Program-made: the position numbers and the translations under genes
Assembly: GCA_034509425.1 (NCBI GenBank)
Contig: JAVTVJ010000794.1
Location: forward strand, 434,001 to 498,000
DNA length: 64,000 nt
Reading direction: 5' to 3'
Source: Eopsaltria australis
Taxonomy: Eukaryota > Chordata > Aves > Passeriformes > Petroicidae
Part shown: positions 48,045 through 61,245 of the stretch, one piece after another
How positions within the stretch are numbered: position 1 is the first letter of the stretch
Layout: every line of letters starts with the position of its first letter
The notes under the pieces: generated by a model
The model's database searches: none
What the model saw: only the letters and a program-made list of their open reading frames with translations
What the model was told of the DNA's origin: nothing

Positions 48045-51000
48045 CTGTAACAAGAGAAAGATATGTATTTTAAAATTTAGACTATTACTCTTTACTTTAG
48101 ATCAATGTAAAATTCAGATTTGTATTTGCTCTAAGATAATTTCTCACACATACACGTTTGTTTTCCCAGAAGTGTTTGTATCTTCTCATGCTAAAATGGG
48201 CATATTGTTTCAATTTTCCTAACTGCTAAAACAAAATCAACTGTCTACTTTAAAAAACTGAGGTTGTTTAAAGCTGCTTCAATTACAAGTTTAATAAATG
48301 TATCAGCTTTAGGTTTTCACACTGTGTATGAAAACAAACTTCACTGGTAGTTCTGAGGGAGGTTTAGTTAGAATACAGAGAGTAACACTGTGGTTCAGGT
48401 TTTGAAACAGAACCCTATGAATTTGATTAGGGTTATCATACTTACCTAACTTTCAAGGGCACTGACACAAAATCTTTGGACAAGGTTCAGAACAACTCAC
48501 CACAAAGCCACGTGTCTTAAAATACCTTCACAAATTACAAAGCACAATGCTTCCATACCAAGAATTGTTGACTACTACAGAAAAAGCACTAATTAATTCT
48601 TCAAAACTCTACAAGGGAGCTTGCAATTCCCCAAAAGCTGAAGTACGTTTCATAACAACCTATTTATTTTTGTATTACAACAGAGCTCACTCGTTTGCAA
48701 GTTTTGATATTCTAGAAAACAGTTTTAGAGAAACTGAAGCATTCACACAGTAGCTTCCACCCCCATGGTTCTGAAGCCACCACGTCTGTTCTGTTTTTCT
48801 CAACTTGCAGTTTTAAAGTTTCCTAAACTACTAAAAGCAAGTGACCATTCTCTACTAAGCATATGAGCTATATTATTTTTAGCTACATTTACGCATCTTT
48901 ACAGGAACAGGTAGACTGGCTTAGTGAAATAAGGCATTTAGTTCACAAGCTGATTTCTAGAAGCAGACTTCATACTATTCTTACACCTAGAAACTAAACA
49001 TAGGCTCTTCAGGTTTACTAAGATTTGAGATGAGATGGCCTACAGTAACACTATTTCTGGAGTCTTATTTTCCACTAACCTGACAGAACTTCTTTGGAAA
49101 CTAGTCTTCTGAGCTTTACCCCATAAAACAAAACCCACTAAAATTTTTAAGGGAATTCCACAGTATTCCCTGGACAGGAAAATTAATAAGCTACACTTAC
49201 TATTATCAGAAGAAAAAGAAACTGCAGTTTATGACAGTAAACATGCCTTTGCTTTGATTGCATGTAATTTACTTTATAATAGTGACAGAAGGACACAAAG
49301 CATTTCATATATATTAGTAAAACTAGACACACATTAAAGCATGGATCACTACCAAGACAGAACCTCATTCCTTACACATCAACACAACTAAGCTATTTTT
49401 TCTTTACAAATCAAGATAAACAATATAATGTAAAGAAAGTATCTATTCACAAGAACAACTAAATGAAAGACCTCAAACATTTATATCAGAGTTTTTGCAA
49501 GTTTTGTCAACCGAGACGTCCTTCAGCTAGAACTACAATAAAAGCCACCAGAATCACCCAGCAGTATCTTTATTTGCATCTACACTTGTGAGTTCATTAC
49601 TCAAAGCCCACCAAAATTTCCCATGTAGAAACTTTATAGTGGAGACATTGCTGACTGAAAGACTTGACAAATATATTAACAAGCATTTGTTTGTCACTGG
49701 AAGTTTGTTGTTTTGTTTTATGACTAAATAACAAGCCACCTGTCATCAAACTGTAGCTATATGGCATTGAGAACCAAAAAGCTATTCATTTTTTCTATGT
49801 TCTACTTAAGTACTCTCACTGGGCTGGACAGAAGAACCACTATATTGCTTCAAATGCTACGTGAATTTGCATATTTATTACAAGGGTACAGTAAAATAAC
49901 TATATCAACTGATTTTTGCTTATTTGGGATGTAAAGTGTCCAATATCTGAAAAATAAGGTTTCTACCCACACCTGAATTTCTGCATTTTAAAAAAAATCC
50001 CAACTAGTTTTACTAATTTTTATAAATTTGCATGGTGAATACAACCAAACTCTAAAGAGTATTCTCTTTTAGTTTAAATCACTAAATAAAACCAGCACAT
50101 AGGGATCTACTTTAATGACTTGACTTATGGTAACACTAACCAGAATACTGCTTGTTAACCAAAGCCTATTGAGCTCTACAACAGATAGGCCTTAGAATCT
50201 ATTATTTCAACCAAGATTCCTTTAAATTATTTAATCAGAACAATTTGAGTTGCAGAAGATCTGAAGTTCATCAGAACCCTGAAGGCAACTACAAGCTAGG
50301 TGGAAAGAAGCAGGAGCTTCGCTTCACTGCTAATTGCCAAAAGCTGCAAAACAACAGCAGCAACCTTTCACATTGAAAGGGAACAAATGAAACTGATGTA
50401 AAAATGAAAGTTTTTAAAATGTTGTTTAATTTCTCTCCAGTTTGCTATCAGGACTCATGCCATCCTAGAATAACAGCAGGGTCACCTAAGCTAACTATTA
50501 CATCATTACAAAGTTACTGGTTTTCTTTTGGGTCATTATTTATTAAAGTCAAACAATACTTCCACAAAACTATTCCCTGATTTTCACACCAGCAGTTATT
50601 AAGGATGGCTCAGGTTACTAAGAAAAATACTGCAAAGCAACTGAAAAAATAAATAAATAAAAAGCAATAACCAAATCAATTAAGTAAACAATAATACATA
50701 ACTATTGCACATTTCATCCTAAAGTATGATTTTTTCACTAGAAATTAAAATTAGGTTACTATCTTTTCGAATAAATGCCATTTCTATATTCACCTGTTTT
50801 CCAGACTTGAAAAAAACAACATTTCAGTCATTCCAAACAGATTCATTCACATGTAAGAGACTGAAGTCCAAATCTCTACTACTTTGCACTTTGGAAAGTT
50901 TAGCAACTGTTCTGAGGGAGCAGTGAAGCCCTCCACAAATCACACTGCAGTCAGCTCCTGAAAGGCAAGAGAACAGAGCTTCATGCTCCACCACCTGCAA

Positions 51001-54000
51001 AAGAGAGTTAAGTGGAAAGCCCACCTAGGTACAGTATGGGAGCCAAGCAGTCAAAACTACAGGGTCAAAACCATGCCACAATTCAGCACACATCTGCTTT
51101 ATGCTGCTCTGATGTATTTTACTTACTCCCACCCCCTGCTGATCAATGCAGTTTGAAGAAGATTGAAGCTACACACCTCCAAATCCACAAAGGGGCTATT
51201 ATAATCCCTTCTAATGTGTGCTATTTTTAAAAACATTAGTGTCTCTGGCTTTTACAAGACTGATTCTTAATTGACATTTAGTTCTAGGGGAAAGATGCAG
51301 AGTTACACTAGACACTTCCATCTATCCTGGCTACATGAAAGCCATAAAATAAATGAAAAAAAAAATGGGGGGGACTTAAAGCGAACAAAACAAGGAGCCA
51401 TACTTCGTATTAGAATAAGGAAGGTACTTCTGTGCAAACTAGTGTTTTCTTATCTAAGTGTGCAAAATTGCTCAGGCAAAGACTGCAGAAACCCTGCATA
51501 TAAGCTACACCAAATTTTAAAAGATAGTGCCATCAATCAACAGTAATGCTAAACACTAATTGTTCACCATTAATGATATTAAGTCAGACTAAGGTGCTAG
51601 TCTGGATAACAGAAAACTCAGTAATTTCTTTTATTTACTATGCACAGCTCAACCCAAATTTTATGTATTACAGTCTGGTACAGTGTATTAAGGATATCTA
51701 AGGTGAAAGCTGAACCCGACGCTGAACTAACACTGAAGCAGCTAGTCAGTTCAAATGCTTTTTATTAAAAACAAATAAAACAAAAGAGCCAAACCAACAC
51801 TTTTATTTATACTATGCAGTTGTTATGGTTCATTAAGTGAAGAGGCAAGGGAGACAGAGAAGAAACTGACATTAGAAGTTTGTCAGGTTATTCTCATAGC
51901 TTAGCAGCAAAAGATCAAAACCCATCAAAATACTACTGAGTAAAACCAACATGGTCAATTCAGAATGCTGCTGATGACAGTCCTTAACTCATGGATAAAT
52001 TACCTCAAAGATGAAAAGAACTGTTAAAATGCTCTGATTATTTCCGTAAAGACAGACTTATAAAACTCATATGCCATGAGATCACCCCATTTAATCTCCA
52101 AATCAAATGGGACTTCTATTATTCTTCACATCCTGCAGCCATTTTGAAAGGAAAGCACTAAGCCTTTATGCCTGATCCATAAATTGATGCTTCATGCAGT
52201 GTCTACAAAAAGCTAGTAACAACCCTAAAATCAAACCTTACATACACAAAGTAGCAACAGTGTTGAGTTTTAAGATCAACCTGTAACTAACAGTTTGTGA
52301 AGCAGTATCAGGCTTTCATGCAAAACAGGTATCACTACTTATTCTGAGCAAGAGAGAAATCATAAAAATTAATTTTATTTCATAAATCGTGAGATCTACC
52401 CCAAAATGAACACAGGCATATGTCATATAATGAGTTATCTCTCCATTTCAGAGAAGTGGCAATTCCTGTCCAAGTGACCTACAAATCACAATGTCAATGT
52501 AAGAAACTATAGCTAAAATAACGTGTACTTGCCAGCAATGCCAGCTTGCAAGTCAGGAAGTACAGATAACACCACAACCACCACAGGAAGGTGTTCATTC
52601 TATTAAGGCTCATTATCACATCAATCACAAGAGACTGAAGGTTGCTGGAAAATGGATTTCCAGAAATTCCTCAAAAAAATGAAGAGCCATGTTTACAGCT
52701 TCAAGTGGTAATCTCTCACTAGGAATCCATACAGCTCAGGCAGATAGAACCAAGGATGCTTCACAAAGCAGTTACTGCTTGAGGTTTAATAAGAAGCCAG
52801 AGTGTACTTAAAGCCATCTAAAAGCTGTAACTATCCTCAAGGAATTTTGATTACTCAAACAGGAACTGTTTTCTAATTAAGTGTATTTAATCCGCAAGCT
52901 TCCTTCCTTCCTCCAAGCTTACTTCCTTCTTGGAAATATTTATGAGACTCAAAAAACACCAGACACCTCTAAGAGAAGGCACTTGAAAGTATTACATAAC
53001 ATTACATGAACAGAATATTCTGAAATACATTTTCGTATTTAAAATCACTGCACACAAATGACATCTCTATCCCTTTCACCATCTGAGCAAGTAATTTCTC
53101 TACATTACTTATTCCTCTGCCTCTAGAAGGAGGCTTATCCCTGGAGTTTTAGTAGAACCCTCAGAATAAAAAATATAGAGAAAAAAAAACCAAAAAAGGC
53201 ACATAGTTTAGAATTACAGAAATACCTAATTAGAGGCATCAAATATTTGCTTGCAATTACTGAGTTCTTTCTGGTACCTTCTTAAAACCATAAATCACTT
53301 TCTCTGAAATACTGCAGAATTTTTTCACAGCCAGCAAGTAGTTTTAGTCCAAATATCAAATTAATTTTTACAAAGTAATGTCTTAGCACTCCATGTTCTC
53401 ATATTGAAATCAAACCTCCCAAACTGATCACAAACAGTGCTGTTTCTCTAATCTAGACAGCTCTTGCTAATACAAGAATAATTGATTAAAAACGGCCAAA
53501 AAGTTTATTAAATTTCACTTAATTGTGCTAGTGGTAATCATCCAGACAAGCAGCATGGGAACAGTCTCTTCATTTTGTGTACTCACTTATAAATGTGCAT
53601 CTTTCTCCTCAGCCAAAAATACTTATCTATTGACTACTTGAAGCACCACATTTCTAGACATATAAACAAGATCCAAATAATTACTTTGAATTATTTCTAG
53701 GAAGCAATCTCAAGATTTCATCATCCACACTTACATTCTTATTGTGCTATACCAACATACAGATAAAAAAATCTGTTCAGAAGTTACATGCTTTCAACAG
53801 TATATTTTACATAATTATTCCTCTGAAAGTAACAGCACATAGGAAGCAAAAATATTATATTTTTATAGAAAAGAGGGTGAAAGAAAAATGACCTAAAAAT
53901 GACCTTAACTCCCAATAGTATCTAACCTCTTCAGGCTGTGAATTCCCTTTTCCCCTCCACCTCTCTGTGGCAGGACAGATCACTAATGACAGAACCATAA

Positions 54001-55035
54001 TCCCACACAGTTCTACTACCACGCTTCTCCTTCAGAATGCCTCAGCAGTAACAAGCAGCCACCAGCCTGCAAAGCCCTAGTCAGCCTAAAACAAGGATGA
54101 AAACTGAGACTGGGAATTATTCCCCTCAATCCTGCCAACACATTTGGCAGACTGCTTTCCTTTGTGCCTCATTTTCATCATCTGATAGATGAAAATAATG
54201 ATGCCGATTTTTTTTTTAGGGAAAGCATCAGAGCCCCACTACAGCGATGACTGGGGCTCAGGAGCACACGGGGAGTTACCAGCCGGCCACTGTGCCCGCT
54301 CCTCCCGAATTCCTCTGGGAATCCCCTCCAGTACTTGGACCAGCAATAAGACGAAGCGTGCATATCTTTCAGGGCAGCAGTTTTCTACCATCTACAGGCA
54401 ACAAGAGCAGACCACCTGTGGTGACGGCAACAGAACGCAAATCTCTTCATCAAGGAAATGCCTGCCCGTGGCACAACCACGCTTATCTGACAGTCGAAAA
54501 AGCCCGAAAGACGCGAGACCCGCGAGGATCGCGACAGCTCCGCCAACTCAGACGGCCGGCACCAACCAGCACGGCCTCCGGGGCAGAGCACTGATAACCT
54601 TCAGCCCGACCCGCCGTGCCACGCCGGGGCAGGGCTGTGGACGGGGCAGGGCGAGCGCCCCGTGAGGGGCTCGGCACCCCCAGGCCCCGCAGCCAGCGGC
54701 CCCGGGCGAGGCCATGTTGCGCTCTGAGCGTCACCGCCGGGCAGCTCCGCCGGCGCCGGCGAGGGGAGGCTGGACGGGAGGAGACACCGCCGCGGGGCAC
54801 GATTGGCGATCGGCCCGGGAGCCGAGTGGCGCAAGGCTGCCGGCTACCCGCCCGCCGCGGCCCGTCTCCCGGTCAGCCTTGGACGAACGCCCCGGAGCCC
54901 CCGCCCGCGGCGCACGGCCCGGAGAAAAAGGACAGCCCAGCACGGCCGCCGCCGGCGGACGCCCCTCAGGGAGAGGACGCGGGGGAGGTGGAGGGGAAGG
55001 GGACCACCGCACACGGCCTCACCCCCCGCCCTTAC
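48045..55035 (-). other. IL6ST: IL6ST first intron
   Basis: This stretch runs from the proposed donor at 55035 to the acceptor before the ATG exon. It is AT-rich apart from the CpG-island shoulder after about 54.2 kb. Human IL6ST has a second non-coding exon. One may exist here, but non-coding exons cannot be recognised from sequence alone. No coding exon or repeat was identified. Confidence 0.6.
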
Positions 55036-55150
55036 CGGCGCCGCCGCCGCCTGCGCTCCGCGGCCGCTGCCCCTAAATAACGGCACCGCCGCCTCGCGCC
55101 ATCGCGCCGCCGTCCCGCACGCGCGGCCCCGCGCCCGGTCACGCTCCCGC
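55036..55150 (-). other. IL6ST: Candidate IL6ST non-coding exon 1
   Basis: On the minus strand a near-consensus donor, GCCG followed by GTAAGGG, lies at 55036/55035 in the CpG-island core, just downstream of the CCAAT box. This fits a short non-coding first exon starting between about 55080 and 55170. The start is estimated from the CCAAT position, not observed. Confidence 0.55.
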
Positions 55151-55198
55151 CCCGCCCCACCCCGGCACGCCCTGCCCTCCTCCTCCACCCACGCCGCC

Positions 55199-55203
55199 AT
55201 TGG
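55199..55203 (-). promoter_or_regulatory. IL6ST: CCAAT box
   Basis: ATTGG on the + strand (gccATTGGccc) gives GGCCAATGGC on the minus strand, a good NF-Y site. It lies about 50-120 bp upstream of the likely IL6ST start. Confidence 0.6.
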
Positions 55204-55216
55204 CCCGCGGGGCCCG

Positions 55217-55224
55217 TGACGTCG
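55217..55224 (-). promoter_or_regulatory. IL6ST: CRE-like element
   Basis: TGACGTCG differs by one base from the palindromic cAMP-response element TGACGTCA. It sits next to the CCAAT box, a typical CRE position in CpG-island promoters. Confidence 0.5.
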
Positions 55225-55256
55225 CGCGGGGGCGGGCCCGCAGGAAGGGGCGGGGC

Positions 55257-55265
55257 TTCCCGTAA
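55257..55265 (-). promoter_or_regulatory. IL6ST: STAT-like (GAS-type) element
   Basis: The minus strand reads TTACGGGAA, a TT(N5)AA palindrome-type STAT site directly beside a GC box. A STAT element of this type in the human gp130 promoter is something I recall, without being able to check it here. It would allow feedback of STAT3 on its own receptor. Confidence 0.5.
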
Positions 55266-55699
55266 CGCGGCGGTCGGTGCCAGGATCCCGGGCGCGCGGG
55301 GGGCGCGCGGGGGGCGGGGGCGGCGGGGGCGGCGGGGCCCTGAGGGAGCCCGTGCCCCTCCCGTCCCCCGCTCCGCTCTGTCCCGCCCGGCCGCCGTGCC
55401 CGACGCCCCCGCGGGTTCTCCCGTCAAGGTGTGTTCTAGCTCTGGGCGGTGGCCGCGGGACGCCTAGCTGGGAGAGCTGGACCGTGCCCGGGCCGCCGCC
55501 GGCCGGGCCTCTGGAAGCTTCTCCTGGCCCTTGCCCGGCCGGGCCTGCGCGAGCGGCGCGGCGGGGGTGTTGTCCTGAGCAGGCCTGTGGAGCCAGCGGC
55601 CTTCCCGGTGTTTCGCAAGACTCCCCTGGGAGCACGGGCGGCTGGAGAATGCTCTTGTCAACAGCTGCGGTGTGAGCAGAGCGCTGTGATCCAGAGCAG

Positions 55700-58600
55700 T
55701 CTCGATGTTTCAATCCCTGAAAATCGATCAGGATTCCAGGCCCTGGGAAAGGTGTTTGTGAAAGGCTAGGTTGCTATGCGATGGTCCTTAATATAGGTCC
55801 TTAATGTGATCATGATCCAGCTTATCCTTGGACATTTCCTCATTCAGTAACTGCAAAATTACTTCTGTAAGTCAGACAGAATCATGTGCTCTAAGATGCT
55901 TTCTTCATTCCAGATCAATTTTTTTCCAGTTCGTGAGTAAGAAAGAGCACATTTCAGTGCCATGCCACAAACTTCTTGCTGAGAGTGTCAAAGGAGGCTG
56001 TTTCTAGTGAGGAAAGTACCAGACGTCACTGATGCATGCCTGAGTTTCTTCCTGCCATATGCTTTAGGCTTTTGCCCCTTTAGTTCTTAAATTATAGTTG
56101 GGCTCAAGTAGGATATGAGATATATTACACTTCCAGTTACATCTTTAGACAAGTGGGCAGATTAGCTAGGTAAAAAAGACATCTAGTTCAGTACCCTGTT
56201 TCAGGCAGTGGCATGAGCTGCTAGTAAGACAAGATTTGGAGCTTTGGAAAAAGATAGTGGAACATAGTCTATTTCTCATATATTTAGTACCAGTCGCTGA
56301 GTATACTTGGTGTATTGTCTCAGATGGCGTAATATTGTTGCTAACTCTGAGAATATTGTATTTCTTCTATGCAACAGAGAAAAGCTGGATGGACAGTTTT
56401 AAATGGTCATTTAGTTGCTCTGCTTTCCTAACAACAAAATTGTCTGTACTTACAAAATTTCTGATAGGTGTTTATCTAGGCTGCAGATGAAATTTATTAT
56501 TTTATGTCCCTGCTCACAGCTGATGTTCTCTGGTAACCTTGGATACTGTAGGTACTGCTGTTTTCCCCCACTGGTGGTCTCTACATGCAATAGACTCAGT
56601 CCTTTCCATTTTCTCCTACAGGACTTTTGGTGTTCAAACCCTCCGTAAGGTATCAGGACAAATGACATCTGGGGAGTAAGTTTCACAGTTTTTTTCAGTA
56701 CGATAAAAGCATTACAGTTGATCACTTTTGCTTTCTCACCAGATTATGGTTCGTGTGTTTGTGTTTACATTTATTCTGGGTTACAGTTTGAGATTGCACA
56801 AGTTTGATTGTTTAATTAGTAAATTTCAGTCTGTGTGGATATGCCTGCTTCAACACCCTCAAAAACTTGGTGTTTGGCAACAAAACTTTTAAGTGGAACC
56901 AGGCTCTGACTAGAAGGACCAAAAAATAATGTTTTTTCTCTTGTTTTAGCATGTTTTCTCTCTCTTGTAAGATCACTCAAGTTCTGCTGCTAAATAGACA
57001 TTCCAGAAGTAGACTCTCCTCTCTTCTCCCTCCCCCAGCCGACAGAAAGCCTCTCATGACATTCTTATTCTGAAATCCTATAGCCTGAAGCAATTCCTGG
57101 TATATTGCCAGAACTTGTAGACCAACCTCCCATCTCCCTTCAAAAGCAGTGCTCTGACAGGCTTCACTTACATATGACATGCATTGGAACTCTCCAAATA
57201 AGCAAGAGATTGTGTATTTCACAGGCTATTTAGGGACTCAGTATAAAACTATATACACACATCTGAAGTTGTGTAGAAAAATAAAATAATTTGTTTGCAA
57301 CTGTACTTAATTTTTCTGTATTTGCACAAAATACCATTTATTCATTAACAATTTAGTTGCCAAAAATCTGACTGTTCTTAGACACCAGCCATTTTCTGCT
57401 GCAAGCAGCTAAAAAGTTAATAGCATTACAACTGCCACTGCATAGAATCAGGACATTTGGGATCCCTGGTGAAGAAGAGAATTAAGCCATTCAAGCATGT
57501 TGTGAAGTGTCTTTTCTGCACATGGATGATTTCCTGGAAAGACTCCTTAGTTTGATTTGCTGCTTTATAGTCTTCCCTACTGAGACATGTTATATGGCTT
57601 TATAGTGTAGTGTATATGCAGTATAGTACTGGTATATAGGTAATGTAAACACCAGTTATTTAAACTTTCAAATACTGAGAGAAATGAAAAATTCTGACCC
57701 CATTCTAGAAATGTTCCTGCCAGTTAGTGTTTTAACCTGCACATTGAATAAAGCATTATATGAAATGTTTATGTATTTAATTGTTTGGTCATATATTCCC
57801 TAAATATATGAGGCAAGAATAAAAAAAAGTTGTTAGGAATTGGAAGGTCTTTGAGATCAATTACCCACTTGCTTACTCACACAGCTGTATTCCAAGATAG
57901 CGCTCAGATCAGGGCTATATAGGGTATTTCCAAGTTCCCGTTTTCCATACTTAGGATATCAGTAGGTGAAGCATGCCTTCATATCCTCTGCTTTCTCAGT
58001 CCCAGGAATAAGGAGATAGCCTGGGAGTGTAGAGATGGGCAGTGACACTTGAAAAACATGAATCTGTTAGCAAATGTTGATGGCTGTTCAACTGTGGGAG
58101 TGGAGATATTTTTGGAGAAGCTGTTAGAGATTGCTGAGGAACAAACTCGCACCACTCTACGGGTATTTTCAGCAGTTTTGTAACAAGTTGTGAAAAAATT
58201 TGCAGTATGCAAAATACACTGAATCTTACAATAGGTAGGCCACAGAGAGGAAAAGATCTTTCTGGAATGTGTTATTATCTTGGTCTAAGGGCATGAAGCA
58301 TCCTACAGATGCATCAGGGTGTGAAAGGATTCCTCACTCTTACTACACGTGGGTTTTTTTGGTAATGCGTCACTCTCAGAACAGGGATGTTGGGAAAGAT
58401 TCTCACAGTAAGTGAGAAGCTGAACAGCAACACCCTTTAATGGCAATGTTCTGGCCCATGCCAAGATATTTTCTGTGAGATGGGTGAATCACTATATAGA
58501 ACTGTTTGCCTGGGAGGTTCAGTGAAACATCTGAGCCCCTTGCCAAAGTGATGATGTTACCTCAGTTTGTATCACTTCTCCTGAGCTTGAACTTGGGATC

Positions 58601-61240
58601 TCCAATGTCTGACATTCTTTAAAATGAAGAAGAGTCACTTTATTTTGTCCCTTGAGGGTGGAGATGACTAATCCTTTGGCCTAAGTGGTCAGAACAGTAG
58701 CAGACTGTTGTGTTGAAGCCATTGTCTTGTAGGTCATGAAGTCATGTGGAAGTCCTCTGAAGAGGTAGGGAGGGGACAGAAGCAAGGAAAAAAATGGCTG
58801 ATGTAACTGTTGGAAATGATTTAGTGACAGCTTCAGCACTTCATGGCCTTATAACTTACTAAACATGAGTAGCTCAGTGGCAGCAAAGAAATGGGCTTAG
58901 TAATTCATTACTTCCTCTTGAGGGATATGGGAGCATATTGCTTTTTTTCGAGAGCAGGTAGGTGTTTGCAGTTTGTAACAAAATGAGTAAAGTTCACTGA
59001 GCCACAAGCAGCCATTATGGTAACCTTATGTATACAGCTGGATGCTTGATGGCATCTCTTCACAAGGGAGTGAATGGTGTATATGGCAACAGGACTGACC
59101 TCATTCTTTAGCATTGCTATGCCCAATGAAAGGGCATAAAACCTGGGACCCTGGACAAGACCTTGCAGAATTCAGCCAGGGTCTGTAGAGCTTCATCAGG
59201 ACTTCAGAACTTCAGGAGAATCTTGTGATTGTTGGAAGAACCTAGGAATGAGGATAACTGACTCCTCCACCTGTGGTATGCTTCATAGGAAAGCTTTGGA
59301 TTGCTGAAGAGGGCTTAGCCTAGTTCTTTCCTTCTGATTCTCAAGAATAGGAGTGGTAACACCATTCAGCTGCAGCAGGGCATATAGAATAGAAAGCGGA
59401 TTGGTTATAGCCCACTTTAAATTAATGGCATATCTAATGGAGCAGTGTGGAACCTAGCAGTCTGCTTGTTTTTTTGTGGTGGAAATCACAGAGCTGATGA
59501 CATTTTAGACCTAGACTGGAAGCTTTGACTGATGAATATGTTGCCAGGGGGTGTTTTCTATGAAAAGATAGTGAGAAGGATAATAAAAAAATGGTCTGGT
59601 TTTCACTGAAGGAACAAGACCCAAAGTGAGGCCGGATAAAAGAAAAAAAAAAAGAAATTTCAATGAAGATAAAAATACTGTAAAGGATTTAATTGATCAA
59701 CTGTGGGAAATGGTTAAGTCAGAACAAGCAGTACAGTTCACTGAGAAGAAATGCTTGTTCAGAGCTAAGGTGAGATGAAGGTATTATGCTGCAGTCTCTT
59801 ACACCACATGGCAGAGCTGCCTATGAATTTAGTATGTTTCTGGCAGCTGCTGGAGCTAAAATGCCTTTGGAGTAATTCTGCATACACAGACCAGATAGTG
59901 GATGTGTCCTTAAGGCAGAACTCTCAGGCAGTGAGTAAGAAGACCTAACTAGGAGTGGCAGAAGACAATTGAAAAGAAAATGACATCTCAGATTGACTGG
60001 AATTATGTCTCCCACTTGGCCACAAAGACTTTCATGAGCAGTATAGCCAATAAAAAATATGCCAGAAAATGTAAGTCAGTACTTTTTTGCCAAAGTAATG
60101 AACTATTTAAACAAAATAAAGTCATGTGTGAAGAACAACTGAGCTGGGCCTAATTATTTGGGCTGACAAAAGACATGCTAGCAATATAAAAAGGCATTCT
60201 GAAACCAAGGCTGTGGTTCAGTCTGCTCTATTACGGGAAGCCAGTCTGTCTTATATCAGTGTAATTGTGGATTCTTTTCTGATGTCGACCTCTTAAAAAG
60301 CACATGGGTAGCACTTCTGTCCTTTCCAGTGAGTGAGGGAACAGTTCTAGCCAAACAGATTAGCACTGGCCATGGTTACCCAGGCCTTCCCTTGAGTTTT
60401 GAGCAGGCTGTAACAGCGCCATGGATGTGCCTTTCCAGGTTGTATGATGACTGATATACAGGGTGTGAAATCACAAATGTAGCTTGTGTTTTTGGTCCTC
60501 AGCTGCAGAATGCAGCAGGGATAGCACAAGGGTGCCTAAATCTGTACAACACTCTGTGGTTGCTCCATTTGGCCTTAGCCTCTCTAGGCTAAGGCTAAAA
60601 CTTCTCTGTGTGAGAGCTGGTCTTAGGTAGTGGAATGCCTCTAAACACAAAGAGTGTGTATGAGTTAAGCTGTGGTTGGAAATGTTGACTTTCTGATAAT
60701 ACAGCTTGTGACTTCCCAGTAAAGGATGGTAGAGACATATTGAAGAAACAGTGTATATGGAGGTTACAGTGTATATGGAGGGAAAATATGCTACAGGCAA
60801 ATCCTTTTTGTATTTTTCCATGCCATATCTAGTGCTCTACACTGTACCACTGAAATCAATACAGTGAGATACCATTTGATTGCCAGGAACAGAGCTATCA
60901 GCAGTGATAGATGGATAGATACATAATTATCTTAAAGTGACGCATTTTAAAAAAGAGGTCTTGACAGCATTGTGCTTCAAGTTTTCTGCTTGAACTGTTA
61001 GAAAACACAAAAGGCTGGAGCCTGTTGCTACAAGTAAAGACTGGAATTCACAGGGAAGTACCTTCTGATCACTAGCACTGAAGTTAGTATTAGATAACCG
61101 CTCACTGACTGCTGCCTTATAGTTAAATTGGCTAATGCTATTCAGAGCAATTAAGGATATACATGGTATTTTACTGATAATATTATCAAAATGGATGCTT
61201 TTGTGAGAAAGAGTTGATGCCTTTTTCTGGTCTTAGGAAA
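55700..61240. other. Intergenic DNA upstream of IL6ST
   Basis: The stretch is AT-rich with no frame resembling a known protein, no tRNA or rRNA and no clear CR1 copy. In mammals the next gene on this side is ANKRD55; none of its ankyrin-repeat exons was seen here. Confidence 0.6.
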
Positions 61241-61245
61241 TAAAG

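Larger units (their letters stand above)
54200..55650. promoter_or_regulatory. IL6ST: CpG-island promoter of IL6ST
   Basis: GC content and CpG density rise sharply here, and the flanks on both sides are AT-rich. The densest part is about 54600-55560. It contains multiple GC boxes (GGGGCGGGGC at 55247-55256; CCCGCCCCGCCCC around 55147-55159). For the minus strand it also has a CCAAT box at 55203-55199, a CRE-like TGACGTCG at 55217-55224 and a STAT-like TTACGGGAA at 55265-55257. It lies at the expected 5' end of IL6ST. The many long frames here are stop-poor GC-rich DNA, not genes. Confidence 0.85.

Noticed and set aside
54189..55769. Many overlapping long open frames on both strands, up to 289 codons
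   Set aside because: They are Pro/Arg/Ala/Gly-rich chance frames of a CpG island, overlap each other in different frames, and match no protein family.
57830..57880. Possible CR1 end (ggaaggtctttgagatcaat)
   Set aside because: Too short and lacks the neighbouring CR1 blocks.
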